Shown in pieces: positions 12,083-23,516 of a stretch of 64,000 bases of DNA (within the stretch, counting starts at the first letter, position 1; each line of letters starts with the position of its first letter). A program made the position numbers and the translations under genes. The stretch is from Cocos nucifera. Taxonomy: Eukaryota; Streptophyta; Magnoliopsida; Arecales; Arecaceae. The DNA lies in contig QRFJ01000086.1 in the NCBI GenBank assembly GCA_006176705.1, forward strand, positions 248,001 through 312,000, in the 5' to 3' direction. The notes below the pieces were generated by a model. It did not search any database and was not told the origin of the DNA. It saw nothing but the letters and a program-made list of their open reading frames with translations.

Positions 12083-13600
12083 ATGAAAATCCGAAGGGGA
12101 GCATCAAATGCGTCACAGCGTTCTAGTAGTCGGAGGATCTACAATGCTCAATAGGTTAACAAATCTCCACCACCAATCCAGGAGAATCCACCAACGGCGC
12201 CGGCAGTCTCATAGGAACAGTATGACATCCTACTTCATCAGGTGCAGACACTATCAGCCGCCATAAGAGAAATACAGCACGTAGATGAGTACCGTCCGAT
12301 CGAAGAAGATTGAAGCCCGGTCTGGATAAGATCGAAGGAACGACGCCCCATAGCCCTAGGGCGGAGGCCAGTCGTCATAGCCGACCTATAAGTCCTTCCC
12401 GTCGAAGACCTGAGCGCTTGCCAATACCAATTTCAAGAAGAGGCTCCACTCCGGGCCATGAGACTCCTAAACATCGAGCCACTCGTGAGGATGACATGAA
12501 AAAAAAGCTCAAAGAGATGCAACGACAGCTAGATGCATTGCGGGAGCTAAGACGGCAAGGGAAAGATTTGGGGTTTAATGTCGATCCCCCATTCACTCAG
12601 AAGATTATGGATGAACCCTTGCCACATCGATTTAAGATCCCTCAAATGAAGATTTACGATGGAACAGCCAATCCCGTAGATCATTTAGATAATTTTCGAA
12701 CTCTTAAGCATCTGCAAGGGGCTACCGATGTGATACTATATCGAGTTTTTTCTTCAACTTTGAGAAAGATGGCTCAACATTGGTATTCGAACCTAAAACT
12801 CGACTCCATAGATTCCTTCTACCAGTTGAGCCATTTGTTCGTTGTCCATTTCATAAGCAGTTGTCGGCAACATCACAATTCTGACTTCCTCGTGAGCATC
12901 AAGTAACGGAAGAATGAGCCTCTTCGGAAGTACATCAATCGCTTTAATGCAGCCACCTTGGAGGTTCGAAATTTAGATTCGTCGGTGGCCATGACGGCAT
13001 TCAAGGCCGGCCTCCTCCAAAATAACCTTTTGTTCTCCCTCAACTTGAACTATCCGAAGAACTTTGCTGAGATGCTAGAACGAGCGGAAAAGTATGCCTA
13101 GACCGAAGAGGCTTGGGACCAGTGGAAAAGTAGCCAAAATGGTAGGACGGATCCATCTCAAAAGCAGGAGAAGAAAAAAGATCATAGATGGATGCAGCAT
13201 CATCAAGAGGATCCATGGTTTCGTCAATCGCGCACCCCACCTTGGAGTAGCCGACCAATATCTCCAAATCTGCAAGGTCGATTTAGAACTCCACCTCGGA
13301 GGTTCAATTACTACACTCCTCTCAACACACCCCGGGCTCAGATTCTGATGGAGATTGAGCGACGAGAAGATATACCTCGATCCAAGAGAATGGTAACCCC
13401 TATCCAAGTAAGAAACCCAAGAAAGTATTGTCGATATCACCGTGACCATGGGCATGATACCAAAAAGTGTTGATAGCTCAAAGAGAAAATTGAGGCACTA
13501 ATCAGGTGGGGATGACTTCAGCACTATGTGGATGAACGGCGAATCTCGACGAATCCGAATCGTGACCAACCTCGATAGGATGAGCCATGCGTAGAGCAAC
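12083..13600 (+). pseudogene. G1 gag (decayed)
   Basis: Nucleocapsid/capsid polyprotein of the retrotransposon. It begins MKIRRGASNASQRSSSRR at 12083, parallel to the MPPRRAS start of the TR-GAG copies, but meets stops near 12150 and 12210 and a frameshift before 12310. The longest piece (12310-12906, 198 residues) holds the gag core with IYDGTANPVDHLDNFRTLKH and HWYSNLKL. After a TAA at 12904 the frame resumes with RFNAATLEVRNLDSSVAM and RAEKYA. A zinc-knuckle-like YCRYHRDHGHDTKKC lies at about 13425-13470, followed at once by a stop. It cannot encode an intact protein. Confidence 0.85.
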
Positions 13601-13605
13601 CGGCT

Positions 13606-14070
13606 GTGGGAGAAATTAGAGTAATTGTTGGAGGAAACCTCGACGGAAATACTTCAGATCAAGATCGATCAGGAGAGGGACCGAGGAAAAGAAAGGCAGA
13701 TGGTGAAATTACTTTCACTGATGAAGATTTGGAAGAACTAAGTCAGCCCCATGATGATCCTATAGTCATTTTCCTAAATATTGCTAATTATAATATACAT
13801 CGGATCCTTGTTGATAATGAAAGCTCGGTAGATGTTTTATTTTATAATGCCTCTGTTCGGATAAACTTAAGTCCTGAACTACTGACGAAGAGGAATGTAC
13901 CTCTGGTCGGATTTTCTGGCGCTACGGTTTCAGTGGAAGAGACTATCTTACTAACGATAAAAGCTGGACGAGCTCCGAAGCAGGCGGTTGTCGATATAAC
14001 TTATTTCGTTGTGAATAGTTCCTCTGCCTATAATATCATCTTAGGTTGGCCAAGCCTAAATACCCTCTAG
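13606..14070 (+). pseudogene. G1 aspartic protease region
   Basis: Retropepsin-type domain. The active-site loop reads VDNESSVDVLFY where the family normally has VDNGSS(A/V)D, so the glycine after D-N is replaced by E. It ends with AYNIILGWPSLNTL, the usual C-terminal segment of this domain. It is preceded by GEIRVIVGG, the gag-protease linker seen as GVINVISGG in related elements. A TAG closes it at 14068-14070, and the same frame continues into RT across further stops. Confidence 0.85.
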
Positions 14071-14397
14071 GCCATAGTATCGATCTATCATCTGAAGATC
14101 AAATTCATGACTCCGCATGGAATCGACGAGCTCAGGAGGAATTAGTCAATAGAAAGGGAATGTTACATAGCCACTTTACGTGGAGTGGTGGCTAAAGAAC
14201 AACCCATGAATGAGTTAGACATCCGGGATGAACAAACTAAACAAAGAGGCTCTCCGGTAGAGGAACTGATCTCTGTACCGATCAAAGATGATCCGAACAA
14301 AGTTGTGAAGGTTGGCTCAAGCTTATGTGAAGAAGATCGATAGCACCTCATCACATTTCTATGAGATAATACCGATGTGTTTGCTTGGTCAGCTTCG

Positions 14398-15150
14398 AAC
14401 ATGCCCGACATCGATCCGTAAGTCATGGTACACCGACTCAATGTAGATATGAATCATCGTTCGATCAGGCAGAAAAAGCGGAGCTTCATCTCTGAACGTC
14501 AGAGGACCATACAAGAAGAAGTTGATAAGCTTTTGAAGGCCGGCTTCATCCAAGAAGTTTATTATCCAGAGTGGTTGGCTAACGTCGTCCTCGTCAAAAA
14601 GGTCAGTGAAAAATGGCGCACATGTATTGATTATGTGGATCTCAATGGAGCATGCCCAAAGGATAGCTATCCTCTACCATGCATAGACCAACTGATGGAC
14701 GCGACCTCGAAACATCAGCTCTTATCATTCATGGATGCTGTTTCGGAATACAACCAGATCCGAATGGTGCCCAAGGATGAAGAAAAAACTTTTTTCATAA
14801 CTAACCAAAGCCTTTTTTGCTTCAGGATCATGTCGTTTGGCCTGAAGAATGCTGGGGCGACCAATCAAAGACTTGTGAACAAACTTTTCAAAGAGCAGAT
14901 TGGAAGAAATATGAAAGTGTACGTGGATGACATGCTTGTCAAAAGTAGGATAGTCGAATGCCATATTACCGTCTAGAAGAAGTCTTTTCTATACTGCAGC
15001 ATTTCCGAATGAAGCTCAACCTAGATAAATATGCCTTTGGTGTCACCTTCGAAAAATTTCTTGAGTTCATGGTGTCACAACGCGAGATTGAGGCCAATCC
15101 GGAGAAGATTCAAGCTCTTCAAGAGATGAAGCCTCCGAGGATGATCAAAT
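14398..15150 (+). pseudogene. G1 reverse transcriptase
   Basis: RT of Ty3/gypsy type. Visible landmarks: VHRLNVD start, LLKAGFIQEVYYPEWLANVV, KDSYPLP, the first catalytic aspartate in LLSFMDAVSEYNQIRM, FGLKNAGAT, and the catalytic YVDDML at about 14920-14940. A +1 frameshift occurs near 14960. The thumb continues in the other frame (MKLNLDKYAFGV, PEKIQAL) to a TAA at 15150-15152. The catalytic residues survive, but the enzyme cannot be made in one piece. Confidence 0.9.
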
Positions 15151-15155
15151 AAGTA

Positions 15156-16140
15156 CAGCGACTCACAGGAAGGATCGCAGTCTTAAATAGATTCCTATCA
15201 AGATCGACGGAAAAGAGCCTTCCATTCTTTAAAGCCTTCAAGCAATCGAAGGACTTTTAATGGATGGATGAATGCCAGACAGCCTTCAACAAACTAAAGA
15301 AATACCTCGACTCTCCCCCTCTATTAAGCAAGCCAGAGCCTGAGGAGGTACTGTACTTGTATCTAGCAGTCTCTTCTTCGGCAATTAGTTCTATTTTGAT
15401 CCAATAGGAGGCCAAGGTATAGAAGCCGATCTATTACGTGAGCCAGATACTTTACGATGCTGAGATCAGATATGTGAGACTGAAAAAGATCGTCTATACT
15501 CTCTTGATATCTGCAAAAAAATTACGTCCATATTTTCAAGCGCACACCATCGCAGTCCTTACAGACCAACTTATTAGATCGGTATTGTACCGATCAGATA
15601 CTTTCAGGTGGCTGGCTAAATGGGCTATCGAGCAAGGCAAATTTGATATCAAATATTTACCGAGGCCATCCATTAAAGCTCAAGCATTGGCGGATTTCAT
15701 TCTGGAATGTATAATTCTAAATGAGGAATCCAGTCACGCTGAAACCTCTTCAATCAATGAATATTGGACCTTGCATGTAGATGAATCTTCGAATGCCATG
15801 GACTCCGAAGTCGGTCTGATCTTAACTAGTCCGAAAGAAGTAGTAGCAGAATATGCTCTACATTTCGACTTTTCGACTTCCAACAATGAAGTCGAGTATG
15901 AGGCATTAGTAGCAGGACTTAGAATAGCGAAAGAAATGAAAGTTTGGCATCTCAGAGTATATAGTGATTCATAGTTGGTAATTGGTCAAGTTCAAAAAGA
16001 ATATGAAGTTCGGAAGCCGAATATAATAAAGTATCTACGGAAGGTCAGAGACTTGATTTCTAGCTTTCTAGCGATGTATGTTCAGTAGATTCCAAGGGCG
16101 GAGAATGTGCGAGCTAACCCCCTTTCTAAACTAGCAATCC
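15156..16140 (+). pseudogene. G1 dual RNase H (RH plus second, archaeal-type aRH)
   Basis: The first RNase H covers about 15156-15720 (LTGRIAVLNRFLSRS, KWAIEQGKFDIKYLPRPS, ALADFILE) and contains several TAG/TAA stops. A second RNase H follows: WTLHVDESSNA, SNNEVEYEALVAGLRIAK, RVYSDS, then a TAG, then RANPLSKLA. In functional relatives the last motif is ADxLSKLA, so a catalytic aspartate has become asparagine. A tandem second RNase H between RH and integrase is diagnostic of the Tat lineage. Confidence 0.87.
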
Positions 16141-16199
16141 ATGGGACGACCGACCTAAAAAGAAACTCATACATGGAAGTCCTTGAGAAGTCGAGTATT

Positions 16200-17471
16200 G
16201 AGGAGGTCCCAGTAATGCAAGCTGATCTAGAACTGAGCTAGATAGATCCTATTCTCCATTATTTGCGAGATGGAATTATACCTACGGATCGAGATGAGGC
16301 GAAAAGATTGAGACACCTTGCTCCACAATACATCATTTACGAGGAGAAGTTGTATAAGAGGTCCTTCACCCTGCCTCTGCTCAGATGCCTCCATCCTTCG
16401 AAAGTCGACTATGCCCTACGGAAAGTTCACGAAGGAATCTGTGGTAATCACGTGGAGGGCAAGACTTTGTCCCACAAAATATTACAGCAGAGATATTTTT
16501 GGCCAACCATGCAAAGAGATGCGGTCAAACTGGTAAGCAAATATGATCAATGCCAAAAGACCTCAAACATTCAGCACCGACCATCGACGCCACTGGCCTC
16601 GATCACGATCTCTTGATCCTTTGCTTAATGGAGAATGGATATCCTTGGACCATTTTCTATCGCTGTGGCACAGAAGAAATTCCTGATCTTCGTGATTGAC
16701 TATTTTACTAAATAGGTGGAAGCAGAAGCAGTAGCTATGATTATTGAAGCCAGAGTTCAAAATTTTATCTAGAAGTCTATTATATGTCGATATGGTTTAC
16801 CCCACGCCATCATAACCGATAATGGACAATAATTCAATAACCCAAGGTCTACAGGATTTTGTAATGACTACAGGATTTCTCACAGATTGATATCGGTAGG
16901 TCATCCACAGATTAATGGTGAGGTCGAGGTGATGAATAGGACATTATTGTAGGGATTGAAAGCTCACATAAGTCAAACAAAAGAATCGTGAGTCGAAGAG
17001 TTGTATAATGTCCTTTGGACGTATCGCATGATGCAACGTATCCCAACTGGAGAGACACCTTTCATGTTGGCCTTCGGTACGGAGGCTGTGATATCCATAG
17101 AGATGGGGTTACCCACACTTCGAGTAGAGGAGTTCGATGAAGATAGCAATTCCTTCGGGATGAGGGCAAATCTAGATCTGCTAAAAGAAATCCGGGAATG
17201 AGCTCGAGTTCGGATGGCCAACTATCAATAGAAGGTTGTCCGATACTACAATTCTCGAGTAAAGATCAAATTTTTTCTGACAGGACAATTAGTTCTTCGT
17301 CAAGCTGAGATTTCTCGTCCATCCAAATGATCAAAGTTCTCGTCGAACTAGGAAGATCCTTATCGCGTGACTGAAGTAGTCCGATCGAAAATTTATCGTC
17401 TCTGTCGACTAGATGGAACTCCGATCTCAAGGACCTGGAACATCGACAATCCTTGGAGATATTATCCTTAG
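16200..17471 (+). pseudogene. G1 integrase
   Basis: The zinc-binding N-terminus retains both histidines (VHEGICGNHVEGK) but the first cysteine of the pair has become tyrosine (KYDQCQK). The catalytic core keeps D (VIDYFTK), D (ITDNGQ) and E (GEVEVMNRTLL). At least five in-frame stops interrupt it, for instance after DYFTK and after DNGQ. The C-terminus ends with TWNIDNPWRYYP before TAG at 17469-17471, the usual end of pol in these elements. Confidence 0.88.
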
Positions 17472-17529
17472 AATATAATTTTCATCTTGAATTTTTATTC
17501 AATAATAAATAATAATTTCTCATCGATTT

Positions 17530-18390
17530 TATTTTCGTCAATGCGCGCTCCTCAGTCACGATCGAGGAGTGGAACGTATCTCCATCGGATGTCGCCAATG
17601 CACGCTCCTCGGCTACGGTCGAGGAGCAAAATGCATCTCCACCAAATATCGTCAATATGCGCTCCTCGACTACGATCGAGGAGCGAAATGCATCTCCACC
17701 AGATATCGCCAACGCACGCTCCCTGGCCATGGTTGTGGAGCGAAATGCGTCTCCACCAGATATTGCCAACACGCGCTCCCCGACCACGATCGAGGAGCAG
17801 AACGCATCTCCACCAGATATCGCCAACCCACGCTCCTCGATCATGGTCAAGGAGCGGAATGCATCTTTGCCAAATATCGCCAATGCGTGCTCCTCGACCG
17901 CTCCTCGACCACGGTCGAGGAGCGGAATGCTTCTCTGCCAAGTTTTGCCAATGCGTGCTCCTCGACCACGATCGAGGAGCAGAACACGTCTTCGATAAGT
18001 TTCGCCAACGCACGCTCCTCGACCACGATCGAAGAGCAGAATGCGTCTCCACCAAGTTTCATCAACGTGCGCTCCTCGACCATGGTTGAGGAGCGGAACG
18101 CATCTCCGATAAGTTTCGCCAACATGCGCTCCTCGACCATGATCGAGGAACGGAACGCATCTCCAACAAGTTTCGCCAATGAGCGTTCCTCGACCATGGT
18201 CGAGAAGCAGAACGCATCTCTGACAAGTTTCATTAACGCACGCTCCTCGGCCACGGCCGAGGGGCGAAATGCATCTCCATCGAAGCCCGCCAACGCACGC
18301 TCCTCGACCATGGCCAAGGAGTGAAACGTAACTCATGAAGTTCGTGAAGACACGCTCCTCGGCTATGGTTGAGGATCGTAACACGTCGGC
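17530..18390 (+). repeat. 57-bp tandem array of hairpin-forming units (G1)
   Basis: About 14-15 copies of a 57-bp unit lying right after the integrase stop. Each unit contains a dyad such as GCTCCTCGACC-AC-GGTCGAGGAGC, followed by a GAACGCATCTCCACCAGATA-like spacer. The period is 19 codons, so long frames stay open in several reading frames (up to 300 residues) without being genes. Tat elements are known to carry tandem repeats in the region between pol and the 3' LTR. The hairpin design is read directly from this sequence. Confidence 0.9.
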
Positions 18391-18649
18391 ATGAATCGTC
18401 CGTCACTTCTCAGTCACGTCGTCTATGGTCTACGCTAACCTACGTCTTGAAAAGAAAAATCTGACGAAGAATGTACGAACTCAACAACAACAGCAAAAGA
18501 AGATTTTGTATTAAAGTTCAGTATTTACAAGTGGTGGTCGGCCCATACAAAAATAGCTCGGCAAAGATCAGGGGCAAACAAAAAAGGCCGACCTAAAAAA
18601 GAGAAGAAAAAGAAAAAAATGATCGGACATGCTCGATCAAAATGATAAA

Positions 18650-20606
18650 CTAAGCTCTGTACAGAGCTCCAGATTCGCCGACCTTCACTTGGTCTGGTAG
18701 GGTGATAACAGCTGAGGATGGTACCAATGCTGCATCCTCGACAGCCAGATCGTCGTGTGCAGGGCTAAAGACATCTTCCATCTGAATCTCCCAACCCTCA
18801 GCTTCCTCGGCCTCTTCATCGTTCGACTTCAAGAGGTCCAAATTCAGATCGAGGAAGACCCTACGAACCTTCTCCTTCAGGTCTATGCCCCATTATAGGT
18901 AGGCGAGCGATGCGAAATCCACCTTGATGTTGCAGATTTCTTCCGAGGTATGAAAGACCTCGACCACCTCTATCCTAGCGACCTCCGCTCGTGCCTTTCC
19001 GGCCTTCCTCTCTCCCAACACCCAAGCTTTAGCCTTGGTCAGCTCGGACTCCAGCAGCTTCACCCTCTCCCTGAGGGACCTGGTCTTATCCTCGGGCTTC
19101 AACCGAGATAACTGAGCAGCATCCGTCCGTTGGTTGGCATGGATGGCTTTCTCCTCGGCTTTCTTAGAGAGGCGCCGAACCTCTCTAATTACCTCGATAA
19201 AATGGTCCACATGATGGACGAGCTAAAAAAAATTTAAAAAAAAAAAGCTGAGCCGAGGAGTGAATGGAAGACCTAAGATGAAGGTCGGTAAAAAAATGGA
19301 TACGTACCTGAAGGAGAGAATCGTAGAAATCCTGGATGAGAAAGGCACCCCCGGCCTCCTCGAAGGTTTGGACGTCGGCTGGTAAGAGAACTGACTTCAA
19401 CAATGAACGGACGACTCGATAGTCTCCGAGGCCTTTTCTCTTGTCCTCAGTATCCGAGAAAACTTCCATCGGAGAGACACTCTTCGGAACATCGGATCCA
19501 TGGTTGGACATCCGGATGGAGATCTTCGGCCCACCCGAGCTTCTTTTGGAAGAGGATGCGGAAGGTCGGGGAACGGACTCTCCTAGAGCTGCGGACCGAA
19601 GCGGTGTCACATTCTTCACCGATGCCTTCTCCTTCCTTGGGGCATTGGCCGCTCTCAAGGAACCTCTTATCATGGGCTGCGCCAAGATAGCCTCGGTCCG
19701 AGCGCGTTTGGGAGCCACGGCCATGCTGGTCTTTCTCTTCTTCGCCATCCGATGAAGAGCTTCGAGGTCGGACGAGTTCATCGCTGAACAAGAAAACACA
19801 AGATTCAATCAATGGTAATGACAAGGAAAGAAAAGATGACCCAAACAAAATTGCATAAGAACACTTACTCCCCGGATCAGTTGAAATCAGTCCGACCTTA
19901 AACAAGTTTTTCTTGGTAAGGAATCTGGACAGCAGGAGAGGAGCAAGACTAAAGATTTGACTCAAGATGTCCTCCTCGACTTTGGATAGTGTTGGAGGTC
20001 TAACAGCTGACCTATGTGGTCGCCCCCATGATGTGCTAAAATCTCATGGTTGCTCGACCGACACAAAAAAGAAGCACTCCTTCCAGTTATGCACTGAGGA
20101 AGGAGCGCCTCGAAAAAGATGGTATCCTCTTCGAGGAGAAGCGTACCTCCACCCGACCTTCATCGGACGCTCCTTTAAAATGAAGCAAGCTCGGAGAAAA
20201 TAGGAGGTAGGCTCGATCTCGAGGAGGAGGCAGTGGGTGAAGAAGCCTAAAATTGATCGCCAGGAGTTTGGCGCCAAACAACAAAAGCTAATTCTTTACA
20301 GATTCAGAAGCTCGACAATTAAAAAATGGAATAGCCACCTAAGACCGGCCTTTAGTGATTCCTCATAAATACCGATCCATCCAGTCCGAGGAAGAGCTAT
20401 ACGCTCTCCAGGATCAGCAACCTCTAACTTGAAATCATCGGGGACATGGTACCTCATCCTAATGACTTTCAGGTCCTTCGAAGTGAGGACGGAAAGTATT
20501 CACGTTCCTCGGATTGGCCCGGAGAATCAACTACCCCAAAACCATGGTCCTTTTCAGAAGGGTTATCTGAGCTCCAAGAAGATCGGGACAAACTAGATTG
20601 ACTCAT
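18650..20606 (-). pseudogene. G1 antisense ORF (Tat-element accessory protein, decayed)
   Basis: Minus-strand coding block opposite to gag-pol. It starts MSQSSLSRSSWSSDN at 20606, shifts frame near 20464, and continues through IRMRYHVPDDFKLEVADPGE, GWIGIYEESLKAGLRW, then (20277-20044) LAPNSWRSILGFF, LRACFILKERP, VGWRYASPRRG and PSSVHNWKECFFFV. This is the conserved domain annotated in plants as putative gypsy-type transposon (Pfam Transposase_28, from memory). Further minus frames at 19808-19185 (basic, KKRKTS and KRART segments), 19210-18893 (charged, coiled-coil-like) and 18841-18650 (acidic end) look like later exons or parts of the same protein. Function is unknown in the family. One or more frameshifts make it a pseudogene. 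Confidence 0.75.
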
Positions 20607-21009
20607 GAGTACGAATGAGACTGACCTAAAGGGCGAGGAGGCCGAACAACAAAGAAAGTTAGGACGGGATCGACAGTAGCTCGGCTGAGTCCGAGCTATT
20701 CCTCACACAAAGTATCGGAACAATAGTAGCCATCAAAAGAGTAATACATACTCTATTTATAAGAGGCATGAACGGCTCCGATCTACTCCAGTTTCATCTA
20801 CCCTCTTAGATCTTCGTCAAGTGTCAGATACCCATTGGTCGAGATGAGTAAACCTGGAGCAAAGCAACGGACTGTTAGATTTCATGGCTGATGGGCTTCT
20901 CCCAATCTTATCATACTACCGATCTCCGACACTGATAATGCGGGTATGATTTGAAGATCGGCCTCGGCTTTGATAGGGTACTTACATCGATCGCGCAGAG
21001 GTAGATCGA

Positions 21010-21031
21010 TCGATGTAAGTGGAGGGCAAAC
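21010..21031 (+). promoter_or_regulatory. G1 polypurine tract region
   Basis: GTAAGTGGAGGGCAAAC directly precedes the 3' LTR, the position used to prime plus-strand synthesis. It is short and interrupted by pyrimidines. Confidence 0.55.
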
Positions 21032-21707
21032 TGTTATGAAACGGGGCTGGTATGGCCTCGACCTATTTAGGATCGGCCGCCAACCTACCCCAATGGATCG
21101 TCTGAGCGGAACAATGCGATACTTTGCCCACGGTTAGCTATAGGTCGGCTTAAGCCCACCTACAATTTCAACCGACCTACTAAAGATCGCCTCCTGGTAA
21201 AATGAGGTAGGCCTTCATACTTCGTCCTCATCGAACTCAGGTCGGTCGTCGAGCTACGTGAAGAGGCTCATAGCTCGTCAACGATCGACCTACAACTATC
21301 CTTGTAGAAACTGCATCCCCTCCGAATTGGGAAACTCGGATAAAGAGGAATCTTTCGCAATCCCATCTCCTAAAAAGGAAAAAAATCTTCCGAATCAATT
21401 CATGGCGACTAACTCGAAAAGCCGTTAGAGTCCGAAATGGATACGACTCCAACTCCTCCCCTATAAATAAAAAAGCTCCGGGACCCTCCAGGTAGGCTAT
21501 TCAATTCGATGCTTTCTTCCCTCTTTGTTCTCCAATCTCTTAATTTGAGCGTCGGAGGATCTTCACCGGAGAATACTTCAGTGAGGACTTTATTGCAGAT
21601 GAACAGGTGAAGCTCTAGCGAAGTTCGTCCTTGACCTCATAATCTTCGATGGCCGAGCTTCTTCATCCTCGTCAGCTGACCTCAAGTTGGGAGATCCAGA
21701 AGCAACA
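21032..21707 (+). repeat. G1 3' LTR
   Basis: Starts TGTTATGAAACGGGG and ends AGAAGCAACA; 676 bp, the same length as the 5' LTR. The TATA box is intact here (TATAAATA, about 21462-21469). Right flank is TGTTT. Confidence 0.92.
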
Positions 21708-22330
21708 TGTTTCAATCATGCAGTAATGATCGAGCCAGCATAACCACGCTGAAGAATATCGTCTGCCTTCAAAAATAAACTGCAATTAATGGAAGACACG
21801 GCTCTTCTCCATTGCTCGGTTGGATCCGTACAACATTTCAGCCAATACCGAGGTAAAGTTTATATTGGTCTTTACCAAGGTCACTATAACTTCGGCTTAT
21901 ATCAAGGTCAGGTCGATAAATATCATGTCACATGGCACTCCATTGGTTGGTAGTATAGTCGAGTCTCAATCATCTACCAGCGAGTCATGATATAATTAGT
22001 TTTGTTAAATGATTTCTTTGTGATCGACCATCCTGGTGGATTGTGAAAAACACAAAGGGTTGGCTTTCGGAAATTCTGGTAGCCCGCTAGAAGCTACTAA
22101 GGCCTACCACCTGTAGAGGCTTGCTACTGAAGATCTGATAATGATTTTAAACCAGTAAAATTCTGAGGTTCATGCTCCAAATCTTAACAAGAGATCTGTC
22201 ATGATTCAATGGGGCATAAAAACTTATTTCAGCAGAGGAAACATAATGATCAAGGTAAGATCATGCAATATATGGAGGTTTTGGTTCAATTCACAAAATT
22301 TTTGTCGCATGCAATGTGCAAGGTAACATA
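21708..22330. other. Spacer between G1 and E1
   Basis: About 620 bp with no coding region or repeat that I recognise. Confidence 0.6.
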
Positions 22331-22335
22331 CAACC

Positions 22336-23386
22336 TATTGGGGATAAATCTCGCTCCTGCCGAAGCCCGGCCCGACGCTCAGCCCAATGTAACCAGTAGC
22401 CGCTGAAGAGCTTTAGCGCCAGGCGCCAGGCCGAGCCCCTACCACGGCCGAACTCCCCTGCACCAAGGTCCGGGCCGAACTGCCTAGAGGCCGAACTCCC
22501 CTGCACCAAGGTCCGGGCCGAACTGCCTAGAGGCCGAACTCCCCTGCGCCAAGGTCCTGGGCCGAACTACCTTGCTGCCGAACTCCCCATCGCCAGGCTC
22601 CGGGCCGAACTCCCACCGCCAGCCGAACTTCCTGACGGCCGTGCTCCTTCGGACTTCCCACGGCCGAACTCCTTCGGACCGACTCCAAGCGACCGAGCTT
22701 CAATGAAGTCCTCTCAGCGGTCGAACTCCTTCGGACCGACTCCATGCGGCCGAACCCCAAACGGCCGAGCTGCGGCTTCTCAGCAGCCGAACTCTTCTGT
22801 GGACGAGCCTTAGCTGCATACCTCTTGCCAGACGCCTATGGGAGCCGAACTCCCTCCTATCTTCCTCTTCAGGAGCCCGAACTCCTTCGAAATGGGCACA
22901 CGACGAAGGCCTTCAACCCTTCATTCGGCAAGCTCTGCAACCATCACCATCAGTCAGTCCGCCGCACCATCAGTCAGTCCGCCGCGGGCGATAGCGACCC
23001 ACTGTCAGGCGGCGATGGCTGTCACCCTCAATCCGCCACACACGGCACCATCCCGTAAGACTGACTCCGCCGAACCTCGAGCGGCCCGCCAGCATGCGGC
23101 TGCAGTTGTCACCATCAAGCTCCACTATATAAAGGACCCTCCCGACACGCTAAGGCTGAGCTCTCTGAACTCTAGACTCTCTAAGCTCTCCTCCTCATCT
23201 CTAAGCTCCGGAACTCATTCCGAGCACTCCATTACTGTTGGCCGGAAACTAACTTGACCGTCGGAGGGTCCTGCCGGAGCCACCACCCCACCGATTCCGG
23301 TCGGGACTTCGTTTTGCAGGTCCCCGGCGGCGCCCAGCGGCCTCGATTGCGGCGACCTCCGGCGGCGATAGATTTCTGCACCAACA
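22336..23386 (+). repeat. E1 5' LTR
   Basis: 1051 bp. Starts TATTGGGGATAAATC (second base A instead of the family G) and ends GCACCAACA. It contains multiple GGCCGAACTCCTTCGGAC-type subrepeats and a TATA box TATATAAA at about 23126-23133. Confidence 0.92.
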
Positions 23387-23405
23387 GATTGGCGCTAGAG
23401 GAAGG
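23387..23405 (+). promoter_or_regulatory. E1 primer-binding site
   Basis: GATTGGCGCTAGAGGAAGG immediately after the LTR, with the TGGCGC start expected of a site complementary to a tRNA 3' end (CCA). I did not identify the tRNA. Confidence 0.75.
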
Positions 23406-23516
23406 GCCTGAACCTTCGAGGTTCCCTTGTTCTTAAAGGAGTGCTCGGCGACGATTTCCTTTCCCTGCTCCGGATCTCTCTTCTCCCTCTTCAGGATTCC
23501 TTTTCTGGAAAGAAAA

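Larger units (their letters stand above)
11334..21707 (+). mobile_element. G1: full-length, decayed Ty3/gypsy Tat-lineage LTR retrotransposon
   Basis: A 10.4-kb element with LTRs of equal length (676 bp each) starting TGTTRTG and ending GCAACA, flanked by TATTT on the left and TGTTT on the right (4 of 5 bases match). Order inside: primer site, gag, protease, RT, RNase H, a second RNase H, integrase, hairpin tandem array, an ORF on the opposite strand, purine tract, 3' LTR. The second RNase H and the antisense ORF are hallmarks of the Tat group (Retand, Grande, RIRE2 and relatives). The LTRs differ at many sites, mostly transitions, and gag-pol carries many stops and at least two frameshifts. 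It is an old, immobile copy. Confidence 0.92.

Noticed and set aside
17482..18384. Long open frames (up to 300 residues) on both strands
   Set aside because: They lie wholly within the 57-bp tandem array, whose period is a multiple of 3, so frames stay open by periodicity. There is no domain, and all six frames behave alike.
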